DNA from: Brachionus rotundiformis
Lineage: Eukaryota; Rotifera; Eurotatoria; Ploima; Brachionidae
Direction: 5' to 3'
Length of the DNA stretch: 64,000 nt
NCBI GenBank assembly: GCA_016802295.1
Contig: JAESIW010000138.1
Location: forward strand, 1,730,521 to 1,794,520
Positions 22,968 through 33,888 of the stretch are shown in pieces. The notes under the pieces were generated by a model. That model searched no databases. It was not told where the DNA came from and was given only the letters and a program-made list of their open reading frames with translations. The position numbers and the translations under genes are program-made. Within the stretch, counting starts at the first letter, position 1. Each line of letters begins with the position of its first letter.

Positions 22968-23303
22968 ATGTCCAAAGTGGTAAATGTCCGAAAAGCTGAG
23001 CTGAAAAAACTCGGTTACCAAGATTTGGAGCACTGGCTATCATCGTCAAGTGACAATGTTTATATAGGAAGAAATATGACTCATTATGTCAAGGGAGCAG
23101 TTGGTTCCAAATGGGCCAACCCTTTCCAAGTGCAAAAGTACGGTCGTGACGGATGCCTGCAAAAATATGAAGAATACATCTTGAGCAATCGAGAATTGCT
23201 CGACTCTCTGCAAGAATTGGATGGCAAAGTACTCGGCTGTTGGTGTTATCCCGAAAAATGTCATGGAGACATCCTACTAAAGCTAGTCAATCAAAAAATA
23301 TAG
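22968..23303 (+). CDS. DUF4326-domain protein
   Basis: A 111-residue intronless protein. The C-terminal 70 residues match the DUF4326 signature as I know it: VYIGR, SKWANPF, GRDGCLQKYEEY, then L..L.ELDGKVLGCWC.P..CHGDILLKL. The domain is common in bacteria and phages and occurs patchily in eukaryotes. The Cys-Trp-Cys and Cys-His-Gly-Asp cluster suggests a compact metal or nucleotide site, but I know of no established biochemical role. An extra 30-residue N-terminal extension (KAELKKLGYQDLEHWLSSSS) looks like a short helical add-on. Possible ancient horizontal acquisition; neighbours and base use do not separate it from the host genome. Confidence 0.85.
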   Translation: MSKVVNVRKAELKKLGYQDLEHWLSSSSDNVYIGRNMTHYVKGAVGSKWANPFQVQKYGRDGCLQKYEEYILSNRELLDSLQELDGKVLGCWCYPEKCHGDILLKLVNQKI

Positions 23304-23852
23304 CATAAAATATTTTAATTTTTACATAGTTCTAAAAATAAATATTAATTTTTTAAAATTAATAAGTTTAATTTTAAAATTTTTGAATTTAGGGGCGCTT
23401 TTCAAGTAATTAATCATTCTAAAAATTTACTAATAAGAACTTTTAGAATAGATATAAACTCATGAAAAATATTTTAAATTTTTGCACTTATTTTATGAGA
23501 AAAAAATGCCAATGTTGGCTTAAATGGGTCAAGTGAATTGGAAAAATAATTTAAAATAAAACTAATTAAAAAATAAAGTTAGTTTATGAAATGCATGCAA
23601 AATAACAAATTTGCAAGCACATTAAGATAAAAAAATTATTTATATTTTTCTTTCTATTTCAAATATATTTGAATGCAGCATTTGAAAAAGCCCAAGTGTT
23701 AATTATAAATTTTTATGAATAATTCTAAAATTGGGTTTTTCATTTTTTTAACTTGGCTTTCCATCAAAATATAAACTCTAATTACTTTTGCAGAGAGATA
23801 ACCAAATTTGAGTAGAAATGTCATTAAATACACCATTAGCCACGTACTAATT
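23304..23852. other. AT-rich spacer
   Basis: No gene, RNA or clear repeat seen; contains the 3' end of the DUF4326 gene (AATAAA at 23338) and the upstream region of the next gene. Confidence 0.5.
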
Positions 23853-25192
23853 ATGGAACTTGATTACTTTATTATTTTTATATCATTTCTTGCACTAATC
23901 TCCGACGGCGATAATGCAAGTAAATATTCAAAATAGTTACCATTGGCAAAAAATGTATATTTAATTATATAATTATTTTTAGATTCTAGCGTTTCAACTA
24001 TAGAGCCAGCAGTGTTGGTCGACGATGTCGCATTGGCCAATACGACTGTGTCAATTGTTAACTTGGAACAAAGCACACATGGCGGATTTTTGGCTCATGG
24101 TAAAAGTCTGCTCATAACAGTTGACAATTGGTTGTCTAAATTTTTCAACAAATCTTCTTTCATTCTAAGTATAGCCTTTATTTTGGGCTTCATTACACTA
24201 GCTGCTATTATACTTTTATCTATTTGTTTGTATAAAAAGTAATTTTTTATTCTATTAGAAAAAAAACAAATATTTTTCTAAATTTTATTATTAAAAGTAT
24301 ATGTGGAAAAAAAAGCTCCTATACAGATACAAAAATAACCACTAATCCAGCTTATGACAAGATACCAAAAGTTGATTTTCTAGACTCATCCGAATCACTC
24401 AACAATAAAATTCAAGGCTCTGTCTTGGGTGGCAATTTAGAGTCTCCTGATTCCAAAATATCCAGCGAAACCATCAGACTGCTTGACATAAAAAGCGAGG
24501 ACAAAAATGAGCCTAATTTGGTAAAAACATTATCCAACCAAAGCATAAAATCTTTCTCGTCATCATCTACATCTAAAAATTCAGTAATTGACCAAACACC
24601 CAAAAGCATCAAGCAAACACAACCAACTTTGGCGAGCCTAAATGACTCGAATATAAAATCCAGCTTGTCCAATTTGAGCAAAAAGTTGAATTCGTCACAT
24701 AATTTGGAAAAATCGGCACTGTTGGCCGACGATGAGTCACTTAGCAACAAAATTAGATTTACGCCAAATTCGAAGAAGTATCCAAATAGGCAACAGATGA
24801 ACATTGAAGAGCAGATATCACGGCGTAGCTTGGTTTTTAACAGGAGCAAGTCAGAATCGGTAACTGAGTCAGGCCTTCCCCCGGTGCCGCCACAAGACAA
24901 ATCAAAGCAAAGAGTGTCCATTGCTAGCTCGATTGGCTCAATTGCCAATGGCCAAATTACCATGGACTTTTCGCACATCAAACAAGGAGTAGACAATATT
25001 CTAAAAGACATCAAGCCCTATGATCTAAGCTCGTCTTCAATTAGCATCAACCCTAAGCCTAATCAGGTCTCAATGAGCGATATTTACAGACAAGCTATTA
25101 GGGAAAAATGCGAGAAAAGACATTCTGTGGCAAATCTAAACCAAGATAGTGAGTCAATAATGACCTATGGCAGCGAAAAGTCCTGTTATTAG
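23853..25192 (+). CDS. Unknown single-pass membrane protein with long Ser-rich cytoplasmic tail
   Basis: Three exons with GT-AG borders and consistent phases: 23853-23919, 23983-24238 and 24298-25192, giving about 405 residues. Exon 1 encodes a signal peptide (MELDYFIIFISFLALISDG). A short extracellular part with Asn-Ser/Thr sites (ANSSV, ANTTV) follows, then one transmembrane helix (FILSIAFILGFITLAAIILL) and an approximately 300-residue tail. The tail is rich in Ser, Lys and Asn, with proline patches (GLPPVPPQDKSK), as in a phosphorylated cytoplasmic tail that binds SH3 or other adaptor domains. No family recognised. The topology resembles a type I receptor-like or adhesion protein, but the ectodomain (about 90 residues) has no known fold signature and no cysteines that I noticed. 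Confidence 0.75.
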
Positions 25193-26614
25193 TTCTTTTT
25201 TTCCTAATTGTCTGAGTTACTTGCATAGTTTTTTTTTTGTTAAAAAGTTCATTTATTAATAGATCAATTATGTAAAAAGTTAAATAATTAGAGTTTTTTT
25301 TTTGGTTTATGTTCTAATTATATATCAAAAATCGATGGAAATTAATAAAGTTTTTTGTTATTCGAATTTAAAATAAAAATTTGTTCATTAATTTAATAAA
25401 ATGTTTTAGAAATATATTATAAATTTCATTAAAGTTTAATAAATAAATATTCATTTAATATTTATAGTTTTCGGTGTATAAAATTTTTTTTTTAGATTTT
25501 GGATCTAGTTATGGTTCAACGATTATTATCATTTTGAATTTCATTTAGGAAAAAAAAATTAAACATCTGATAGCTCATTTGATCAAAATATCATTGATTT
25601 GGATTATTTAAGATGGGCATACAAAAAATTATAAATTTTCCTAATTAAATCAAATTATAAAATTCAAATTTTTATTTCATGAATATATTTTTTGTCTTAG
25701 TTTGATATTTTTGAATTAACTTTTCATAAAAAAAATAATTTCAGCATTTAATTTTAACTTCATTTTAATGATACTTTAATAATCTAATTACTCGACATTT
25801 ACAATCAATAATTTTCTTTTTTCAAACTTAAAATTAAAATTTTGATTAAGGTAAAAATACATTCATGAAATAAAACTCATACAATTATGTATCTTATTAA
25901 TTGTATTTCAACACAATTTTTTTTAAATCAATTTTCCCTCAATTAATTCGTAAACTAAAAATCAATTTGGTTGATTTCATTTGCTCCTGGTTTATCTTGG
26001 TTTTAATGTAAAGTTGATACCAATGCCAAAATCAGGATTGATACATTTATTACATAGTCCAAAATCTAAGATAAAATTGTTCTATTGAATTAATTTTTTA
26101 TTTCTAAATCAAGAATATTTACAAGTAAATCTGTCTTAAAGTTTTTAGTGTTATCACTTTTAGATTTATTATTAAATAATTTCAAAAAAATTTTTTATTT
26201 ATTTTTTTTTAATCATTTATTTAGATTTTAATCAATATATTTTAATTAAATAAAACAACAAATAATATAAATTTATTTCACTAAATTAATCTTATCTGTG
26301 GATGTACATTTTTATTACAACCATTTTTTTATTTAATTATGATAGAAAAATCTTAAGTATCTATATCAAAATTCAGATTTTTAAATTTTTCTATAACATT
26401 TTATAAACAAAAATACAGTTTGAGTATTTTGGCAAAAATTTACTATGACTGGCTTTTAAAATGAACAAGACATGCCATTTGTCTAAGTAAATTAAAAAAT
26501 TGATCAAAATTCTTTATTTTATTTATTAATAAAATGTAAATTTTTTCTAAAAATTATTTAACGAAAATAGGAGTATTCGAGATTTTCTTAAGATAAGAGA
26601 AAACCATTGTCCAC
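25193..26614. other. Convergent intergenic region, AT-rich
   Basis: About 1.4 kb between two convergent genes. Long A/T runs only; no reading frame, tRNA or obvious repeat seen. Both 3' ends carry AATAAA-like words. Confidence 0.55.
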
Positions 26615-27075
26615 TTATTCGACCTTATTTTCCAAAGATTTGTTTTGTTCTTGCTCTTTTTTCAATGAAGATTCATACAAATAGATTCTAATAAATTGCA
26701 CCAAGCCAGTGCAACCAACAAAAAAATTAACTGCAAATAAAGAATAATTTTTTGGTATAATCACAAGAGAATATCTTGACCAAATGAAGCCAGTAGCTAG
26801 AAGGGAAATTGTTTGATTCTTTGATAATTTATGAGCAGGTCTGGCCAAGTCTCCAATACCTGCTAGCACAAGTCCCTTTGAAACAATACAATAAATTATT
26901 ATTATTAATTATTACCATTAAGAATTTAAAATACCCATTTGGCAATCGGTGCCCAAAAGTGTATTGTCTTTGGTCCAGCTGGATGCTCCCATTTTATGGC
27001 TTTGAGAGTTTTGGGTGGCAAAACTCGCTCAGTTGTATGCACTAAAAAGCGGTACACATTTGATAAAATAATCAT
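26615..27075 (-). CDS. MPC2: Mitochondrial pyruvate carrier 2
   Basis: Inner-membrane subunit that pairs with MPC1 to import pyruvate into the mitochondrial matrix. Two exons (26935-27075 and 26615-26875; 59 nt intron, phase 0) encode 133 residues, the usual family length. Diagnostic stretches are HPAGPKTIHFWAPIAKWGLV, GIGDLARPAHKLSKNQT, ATGFIWSRYSLVIIPKNYSL and FAVNFFVGCTGLVQ. The three hydrophobic helices and the short lysine/glutamate-rich C-terminus are as in other animals. The start is the ATG at 27075 giving MIILSNVYRFLVH; no cleaved presequence is expected for this family. Confidence 0.97.
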
Positions 27076-27314
27076 TGTCTATAAAATTAATTCAAAATGA
27101 TACAAAATTTTTATTACGAACTGGATTAGAAAAAAATATATTAAAAAGCTTGAATAATTTTATAAAGCGTTCAAATTATGTTGGCAAAAAGCTTTTATTT
27201 TGTTTTTTTTTCGCATTTAACTTCACATAAGTATCTAAAAAAACCTAAAACAGATTTTAATAATAGATTAATAGTAAAGGGTTTTTTTTAATAACAAATC
27301 ATTTAATTTATTAT

Positions 27315-27483
27315 CAAAAATATAAAAATAATCTAAAAATTATATAAAAAAATATTAAAGAATAAAAAAATTAAATGTTTGTTTGTAGATAATGATATAG
27401 ATAAATTGTCAAGCACTGGTGGTTCAGTGGTAGAATGCTCGCCTGCCACGCGGGCGGCCCGGGTTCGATTCCCGGCCAGTGCA
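27315..27483. repeat. Inverted-duplicate block A carrying a tRNA-Gly and its 5' flank
   Basis: 27315-27483 matches the reverse complement of 35034-35202 over all 169 bp with two substitutions and no indel. It contains the tRNA plus 98 bp of upstream sequence. Homology stops a few bases after the tRNA 3' end. Confidence 0.9.
27413..27483 (+). tRNA. tRNA-Gly (GCC)
   Basis: 71 nt cloverleaf without intron. Acceptor stem GCACTGG/CCAGTGC plus discriminator A, D-arm GGTTCAGTGGTAGAA, anticodon loop TGCCACG with GCC at the anticodon, and T-arm with GGTTCGATTCC. A T5 run follows directly and should terminate RNA polymerase III. Identical to two other copies in this window. Confidence 0.98.
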
Positions 27484-28197
27484 TTTTTGTGTTCAAAATA
27501 TATGTTTTATCTTGTTTATCTTTTGAAATTTGTAGTTTGTACCATTGATTGATGCATATTTGCCAGTTAGCTGGTAGCTTCATTATGTTTGAGGGTATCT
27601 GACAAGGTACACTGCTACAAAATGATGACGGACATGTAATTCTACATGCTATTTAATTTGACATTGGAAATTTTGGAACAAAAAAACAAAATAAAAATTT
27701 ACAAATATCTTTTTTTAAAGGACCAAAATTTGTTCTGTATCTGATAAAAAGTATTTATCATCCAGATTTATTTTCTGCAAGAACTCTGCCATTGTTCCAA
27801 ATACTGTATTGGAAAATAATGTCACCAAATTCAGTGATATTTACAATTAATTATTTGTTTCATTTTAAAGAACTAGTTATGGCTCTTTTAATTAAATAAA
27901 GATAATCAAATTTAAAGTGACCAAGTCAAAAGCCTTAGAGTTTGAGAAAGAACTAATGTTGGATTAAATATGGAAGATTAAAAAAGTCTAAAAATCAAGA
28001 TTAGATATTAGTAAGTTAACTCGTATCATATGTTTATCTGTATCCACTTCTAAATTTGAATTTTAAAGAAAATTCGTTTTTATAAGAATTTTATTTCTGA
28101 TTAATTAAATAGTTTTTAAAATTAAATGATCTAAATTGATTGTCTAAAAAAATTAATTATCTATTTGATAATTAGAATATTGATATCTAAAATGAAT
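27484..28197. other. AT-rich spacer
   Basis: No gene seen. Around 27660-27760 a patch (gaaattttggaac, accaaaatttgttctg) resembles the short words shared by the dispersed repeat patches elsewhere in the window. Confidence 0.45.
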
Positions 28198-28500
28198 TTA
28201 TCTAAAACACGGATTAGATTCTCTTTTCAAAAAGACAGTGTTTTTTTTCATTGGATAGTAATTGGAATCTGGAGCATTGCAAGAGTTACAAATTGGCGCA
28301 ATGTAGCAAAATTCTTGGGACTTTCCTTTGATATAGAGATGGCCTCCAACTGTTGCATCATTTACACATCGCCAATATGAGCACCTATTTGCAGTTCTAC
28401 CAGTAAATGCTTCCCAATAATTTAAGGCACCACCACTGATTCTATCACAACTTGAACCGTCAACATTTTTTGCTTCACAATTTTCAAATGTTTTAATCAT
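28198..28500 (-). CDS. Small cysteine-rich HNH-like (treble-clef) protein
   Basis: A 100-residue protein from an ATG at 28500. Motifs in order: CEAKNVDGSSCDRI, ANRCSYWRC, ATVGGHLYI, then CYIAPICNSCN and a C-terminal KKNTVFL. The arrangement of Cys pairs with a Gly-Gly-His strand and a CxxCN knuckle resembles a family of short HNH/treble-clef proteins that I know mainly from bacteria, giant viruses and scattered protists. It could bind DNA or be a degenerate nuclease; HNH catalytic competence is uncertain. No signal peptide. The frame has no intron, but a small upstream exon cannot be excluded. It is isolated between AT-rich spacers, which fits a lineage-specific or horizontally acquired gene. 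Confidence 0.65.
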   Translation of the reverse strand: MIKTFENCEAKNVDGSSCDRISGGALNYWEAFTGRTANRCSYWRCVNDATVGGHLYIKGKSQEFCYIAPICNSCNAPDSNYYPMKKNTVFLKRESNPCFR

Positions 28501-29026
28501 TTTTCTTATTCAAATAACTAATAATTGTTCTTTTAGTTATTTAATATTTGTTTCATTTTTTTAAAGAAAAATAATCTTTTTAATGAGTCGAAGATTAGAT
28601 AAACACAAGAAAATTTTATAAAAGTAAGATTATGTGAAAAAGTCAAGAAAACTAGATAATTCCAAAAGAGGAATAAGACATAGAAAATTCATTCCATGGT
28701 ATTGATTTAGATTTCATAGACTTAATTGAATAAATAAATTTTATAATTTAGTACTAAATCCTTTTTTTATTTATTTAATGTAAATTTAAAATGTATTTCT
28801 TTAATGGCATTATTTTCAAGAAAGTATTTTTATCTATTTTAGTTTTATATAATTTTTTTAATTATTTTTAGTATTAACTTTTATTTGTTATCGGTTAAAT
28901 AAAATAACTTCTTCATTTTATAATTATTTTATTTAATATTATTAACATAAATGGCTATATTTATAAAATTTTAAAAATATAAAATAAAATTTAAAAAAAA
29001 AGTAAAATAAAATATTGCTATAGGAA
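28501..29026. other. AT-rich spacer
   Basis: Nothing supported beyond the 3' end of the homeobox gene (AATAAAA words near 28980). Confidence 0.5.
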
Positions 29027-29716
29027 TTAAAAATGTTGATTGGTATATAAATGCTGATTTTGTACGGCAGCAGAAAGAGCAGCATATTGACTTAATCTGG
29101 ACTGTATTAGTTGAAGATTGGCAACTAGTGGTGATGTTGTCAACACATTTGAATCACTTTGGTTATTTTTTCTTGATTTGGCTGAGAATTTTCTTTGCTT
29201 GTCACGTGATCTTTTGTTTTGGAACCACACCTTAATCACATTTTCAGGCAAAACTAATTGTTGGCTCAAGTCTTCGGTTTCTTTTGGATCTGGATAGGGA
29301 TTTTTGCGGAAATAGGCATCTAGTGCTTGTTTTTGCTCTTCGGTAAAAGTCGTTCGAAATTTTTTGCCATCATTTTTTTTGACATTTTCTTTATCTTCAT
29401 CAAAGTCAAGCTGCTTGACCGGGTCGGACTGGGATTTGTTGACAGAGGTGGTCAGCGATTGAAAGCCTGAATCGTTCACAGATGTTGACGGACTGGTTCC
29501 GACAAGATCGTCAATAGAGTGAAAGTTGACTTTGGGTTTTTGTTTGATGGTTGACAATTGAAAGGATTTGGTAATCAGGTTGTAGGGATAAAAGACTGGT
29601 GTAGAGTAAGTGAGAAGGAGATTGGAGGTGTCTTTGACTGGAGTTGAGCATTGGGACGAGTCAACGTTGACAGTCAATGGGGAAACAGCTGGCGATGGGC
29701 TTCTTGGAGATTCCAT
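29027..29716 (-). CDS. Homeobox transcription factor
   Basis: A 229-residue protein with a homeodomain at about residues 117-176. Arg at homeodomain position 5 is followed by RTTFTEEQKQAL, then NPYPDP in the loop and VIKVWFQNKRSRDKQRK in the recognition helix, with Trp48, Gln50, Asn51 and Arg53 all present. DNA binding is therefore expected to be intact. The rest is Ser/Pro-rich and low in structure, with the N-terminus MESPRSPSPAVSP resembling proline-directed phosphosites. The NPYP loop recalls divergent PRD-like (DUX-type) or Cut-type homeodomains, but no partner domain (paired, Cut, POU) is seen, so the class is unresolved. Single exon; GC-richer codons than flanks. Confidence 0.92.
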   Translation of the reverse strand: MESPRSPSPAVSPLTVNVDSSQCSTPVKDTSNLLLTYSTPVFYPYNLITKSFQLSTIKQKPKVNFHSIDDLVGTSPSTSVNDSGFQSLTTSVNKSQSDPVKQLDFDEDKENVKKNDGKKFRTTFTEEQKQALDAYFRKNPYPDPKETEDLSQQLVLPENVIKVWFQNKRSRDKQRKFSAKSRKNNQSDSNVLTTSPLVANLQLIQSRLSQYAALSAAVQNQHLYTNQHF

Positions 29717-30974
29717 TGTACCTTTATTAAAAATAAAATTTATCTTTTTCTTTAATTCAATTTAAAAAACTTGTTTGAATTTTTATTTTGATTATTTGTG
29801 TAATTTTTGTTGATGTTCTAAGCTAAATTTAGATAGCTATTTATATAAAACTATCTGTATAGACACTTTATTAAAATGTCTATAATTGTCAATTAATCAA
29901 TTAATTAAATCAACCAGTCAGAATTTACAAACAGTTTTCAATTCTAAAGGATGTTTTTACGAAATTAATTAATTAATTAACTGGTTGTAGAGATTAAAAA
30001 ATATTTCCAGGTAGAATATTTTGCCGTAATTGTTATCACTGCAAGATATCTGATCTTTATTGGATCAGAGAGAAATAGCTTAAAAATTAAGATACCGACT
30101 GAGATATAATGGACCCCTGAAGGAATGGAATTCGCACTGGTGACAGGCAACCTGAGCAAGCAACCTGAATGTGTGCTACTCACTTGAATGTTTTTGATTA
30201 GCAGTTGATTGATTAATAAAAAACAATCAATCAGCCTGGTAAATAAATTAAGAGATTGTTTTCTTAATTAAGTATTTTTCACAGATTTATCTTATTTTCA
30301 ATAGTTGGCATTAAATTTATCAACTACTCAATTGTGTCATTGGACAGCTTGTTTTTTCACAAGACCATATCCAAAATAGCCAGCCACTGTATCATTCCAA
30401 TATTGTACATTCAGTTTATAATTCATTTTTTTCCAAAGTGTCACAGACTAGTATTGTATTAATTTTAATTTAATAAGAATATTTAATTATTATAGATTGG
30501 CTTTGATATTTTCTTTATTTTATCCCGTCATAAATAATTTAATTACAAATATTTTATCCATCCGACACTTGGATTACACGTAATAATTGACAAATAACTT
30601 ATGTATGATATCTTTATAAAATATTAATATTAAGTTATTTATTTTTATTTAAATAAAAAATTTAATGGGTAACCTCGGACCATGTAGAATGTATCAGGTC
30701 TTTTTTTTCAGCCTACTGATTTGTATAATTGAGAATAAGATTTCGAATATTACTTTAATTAATATAAAAAATAAAATTAAAATTTGATAAAAAAAATTTA
30801 ATTTAGATAATAGAGTTATTTAATTTTTTTTTGTTTTTTTAAAAATTTATTTAAAAATCTATTTATTAAATTAGCAATAGAAAATAATTTTTTTATTTAT
30901 TTTAACAAAAAAATTTTAGAAATTTTTATTCGATTTAATAATATTTTTAATAACTGTAATTTAATCATAATAAA
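29717..30974. other. Intergenic region with a short palindrome
   Basis: No gene supported. A short palindrome (tgattgatt, 12 nt spacer, aatcaatca) lies at about 30203-30232. The reading frame at 29977-30183 resembles no family. Upstream sequence of the homeobox gene may hold its regulatory sites but none can be named. Confidence 0.45.
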
Positions 30975-32954
30975 TTAATATTCACAAATATAAGGAAGTT
31001 GGTTATCACAACTTTTGTCACTTTCATAACAACCCAATGCATTGTCAAAATAAAGACAATCTTTGTCTGAAGTTAGCCCACATTCAGTTACTTCTTGACT
31101 TGAGACCGGTCTCCATGAATACGATGTTGATGACCACGACCACCAACTTCTTGTTCTTCTTCCACTTATCCAATAATCGTCAGAACCAATGGTAGATACT
31201 GTTTCGGCTATAAAATCAAGTTCATCCGTAGTTTCTATAACAAGTAGCCTGGCATTTTTAGAATAATCCTTAAAAAAAAATTGAGTTAAATATTCATTCT
31301 GACTATTCCATATAGTTTATATTTAAAAATAGATAAGATAATGTTTTATTTAAAAGCTACCTTGCATTTTCCATCAGCTTTGTTATTTTTTTCCTGATCA
31401 GTTGAAAAATGATAGCATTTATCATTAAAATAATAGTCGCCAGTATTACATTTTTTACACTTGTTCCAGCTGGCAAAACCTCCCACTTCTTCACAGTCAC
31501 ATTTATAACCACTTCCCGAGTCAATACATTTGGTTAGTTGTGTTAAAGTTTGGCATTGGTAATCAGCTGTAGTGGTAGAACAGTCTGAACCATAAGTAAG
31601 CGCATCGACACATTTTAGCAAAGACGTGTCCCAATACTTTTCATTACCAGATTGTCGAATGCAATCACAATTTCCAATTGATGAAGTTGTTGGACAATCA
31701 CAGTTGGTATTTGTGGCACAAACCAACTCTTCATCAGAGTTGCATTGTGATGTTGATTTACAAGTTCCTTGGGAATAGGTCAATTTGCATTCATTAGCCG
31801 AAGTAGACCATGTATAGCCAGATTTACAAGCACAGCTGCTACCATCGCAAAAAAGTTGCTTGTCTTCTCTGCAATGATGGTCCATTGAACAAGATTCACC
31901 AAATAATTTCTGATCAACACATTTAAGAACATTGCTATCAAAGTAATAATAGGTTGCACATGTACACCCAACAGCAGATGAGCAGTACATTGGTGACAAG
32001 CACATGTCATCAAAAGAACAGGTTACAAACTCTCCAACACGGTTAACACAATTAATACCATTATAATACCGGATATCTACACAAAGACCTTATTTATTTA
32101 ATTTTATTAATTTTAATATAATCAATTAAGTTTTTTTTTTTTGGAAATTTATCATACAATATTGATTATTTTTACAAATAGTTAAGTCTGAGTCAAGACA
32201 CTGATTATCTGATGTGCATGGTAAACTATACTTCTTCTTGGCCACACACTCATTTACACTATCATCCCAATAATATCTTTTAATATTTTATTTATTTTAA
32301 TAAAATAATAAAAACAAATTATTAATTAAATTACAGAGTGTTATCAGAACAGTCACAAGTTCCGGATGAACTACATACCAAATTGATTCTAATTTTACAC
32401 TGATCGCCACTACATGCTACTCCATAGGTCAATCTATCGACACATTTGCTCACTTGAGAATTCCAGTATTTGGTCGGGGTACAGGTACAGACAGATCCGG
32501 TACAAATGGTGCCTTGGCTTGAATCACAATTATCTCTCGTAACACATTTTTCTCCATATTTGGACAGATCGACACATTTATTGGTATAGTACTTGGGCGA
32601 TTCGCATTGGCAAACTTTATCTATACATTTTAGATTAAGCGCTTTTGAACATGATCGATCTGTACATGATTGTCCATATATTGCATCTGGCTTTACTTTG
32701 CCCATGGTAATCAAAGCTCCAGTAAAAAAAGCTATTAAAAAAATCATTATTGGAATAGAAAAATAGACTATCCATCTAGGTATTTCTATTAAGCCTTTTT
32801 CAAATAGTTCCAAATTTCGGGCTGCCTCGGATTTTTGTACTTTGTACTCAAATTGGTAAAAATCATTACCAGAATAACCATTTAGAACATACGAGCCTTT
32901 ATCTACTAATTTTTCAGCAACAAATTTTTCACCATCACTTTTAATAAGCTTCAT
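30975..32954 (-). CDS. Type II membrane protein with Cys-rich repeats and C-terminal C-type lectin-like domain
   Basis: Four exons (32335-32954, 32158-32276, 31361-32076, 30975-31268), phases consistent, about 582 residues. The first 60 residues are cytoplasmic-like; one transmembrane helix follows (about 61-83, WIVYFSIPIMIFLIAFF). The ectodomain holds a string of approximately 45-residue Cys-rich modules with the pattern C..D..C..G.vC.C...YW....KCVD...YG..C, like the EB/EGF-like modules of invertebrate surface proteins. The C-terminus is a C-type lectin-like fold: GDYYFNDKCYHFSTDQ, ARLLVIETTDELDFI, DDYWISGRR, then CLYFDNALGC and YICEY. Canonical EPN/QPD sugar-binding triplets are not evident, so carbohydrate binding is uncertain. 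Likely a cell-surface recognition or adhesion protein. The start is the ATG at 32954 (MKLIKSDGEKF). Confidence 0.85.
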
Positions 32955-33480
32955 TTTAAAAATCAAATCTTGTTTTTTTTTCCAAAGATAATATTTTATA
33001 TTTATATTTTAATTAGAAGTCAGATTTAAATTTTAAATTAAAAAATACATTTTTTTATTCAATTTTTTTAAATTTATAAAAAGAAAACTCTTAAGTTTAA
33101 AATGTAAATAATAATTTTAATTAAAAATAATCTGTTCTGTTCATCTTTGAAGTAGATTGACTAAATTATTTTCTAATAACATTGTTTATTTTAAATGTAA
33201 TATTGAATAAAGTCGAGCTGTAAAGAATTCTGTAAAAAATTAATTATAACTTAACACAATACAAAATTAATTTAAAATTTTTAGGATATCTTGTTTATAT
33301 AAGATTAGAAATCAATTAAATTTTCTAAAAATGTGAAAAAAATTCAATTAAAACTCATGTTGAAAAAATTTTAATAAAAATTATTATTTTACTTCTAGTC
33401 TAAAAAATATATTATTTAAAATAAATAATTTTATATTAAAAATGTTAGAATTGTTAGTCAAGATTTTAATAAATTAAAAA
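32955..33480. other. AT-rich spacer
   Basis: Upstream region of the lectin gene; no gene, RNA or repeat recognised. Confidence 0.5.
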
Positions 33481-33551
33481 TGCACTGGCCGGGAATCGAA
33501 CCCGGGCCGCCCGCGTGGCAGGCGAGCATTCTACCACTGAACCACCAGTGC
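33481..33551 (-). tRNA. tRNA-Gly (GCC)
   Basis: 71 nt, identical in sequence to the copy at 27413-27483, with intact acceptor, D, anticodon (GCC) and T arms. Its 5' flank differs from that of the other two copies, so it belongs to a different duplication history. A short T-rich tract follows the 3' end on the minus strand. Confidence 0.98.
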
Positions 33552-33888
33552 TTGGTTATATATTTTTTAAATTTTATTATTAACCGATTTGATTTGATTT
33601 GATTAATAAAATTTTATTAGAGATAGTGTTTTTTTCTATTTTTGAAAACAAATCAACTAAAATTTTTAATTAAAACAAATAAATAGCTATTTAGTATTAA
33701 TATAAAATATTCAAAAATTTAAGTACAAATTTTAAACAAAATTAAAGTAAAGTTAATTTTGTCAATTCTTCTATTGGACATTTAACTGACCCAATGTATA
33801 AATTTTCATTAATTATTTTAAAATAAAAAGAAAAGGGTCAGATATTTTAATTCTAAAATTTTCCTAAGAATTTTTTAAAACATAAACT

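Noticed and set aside
29977..30183. 68-residue frame with moderate composition
   Set aside because: No recognisable motif; could be a repeat relic, not supported as a gene.
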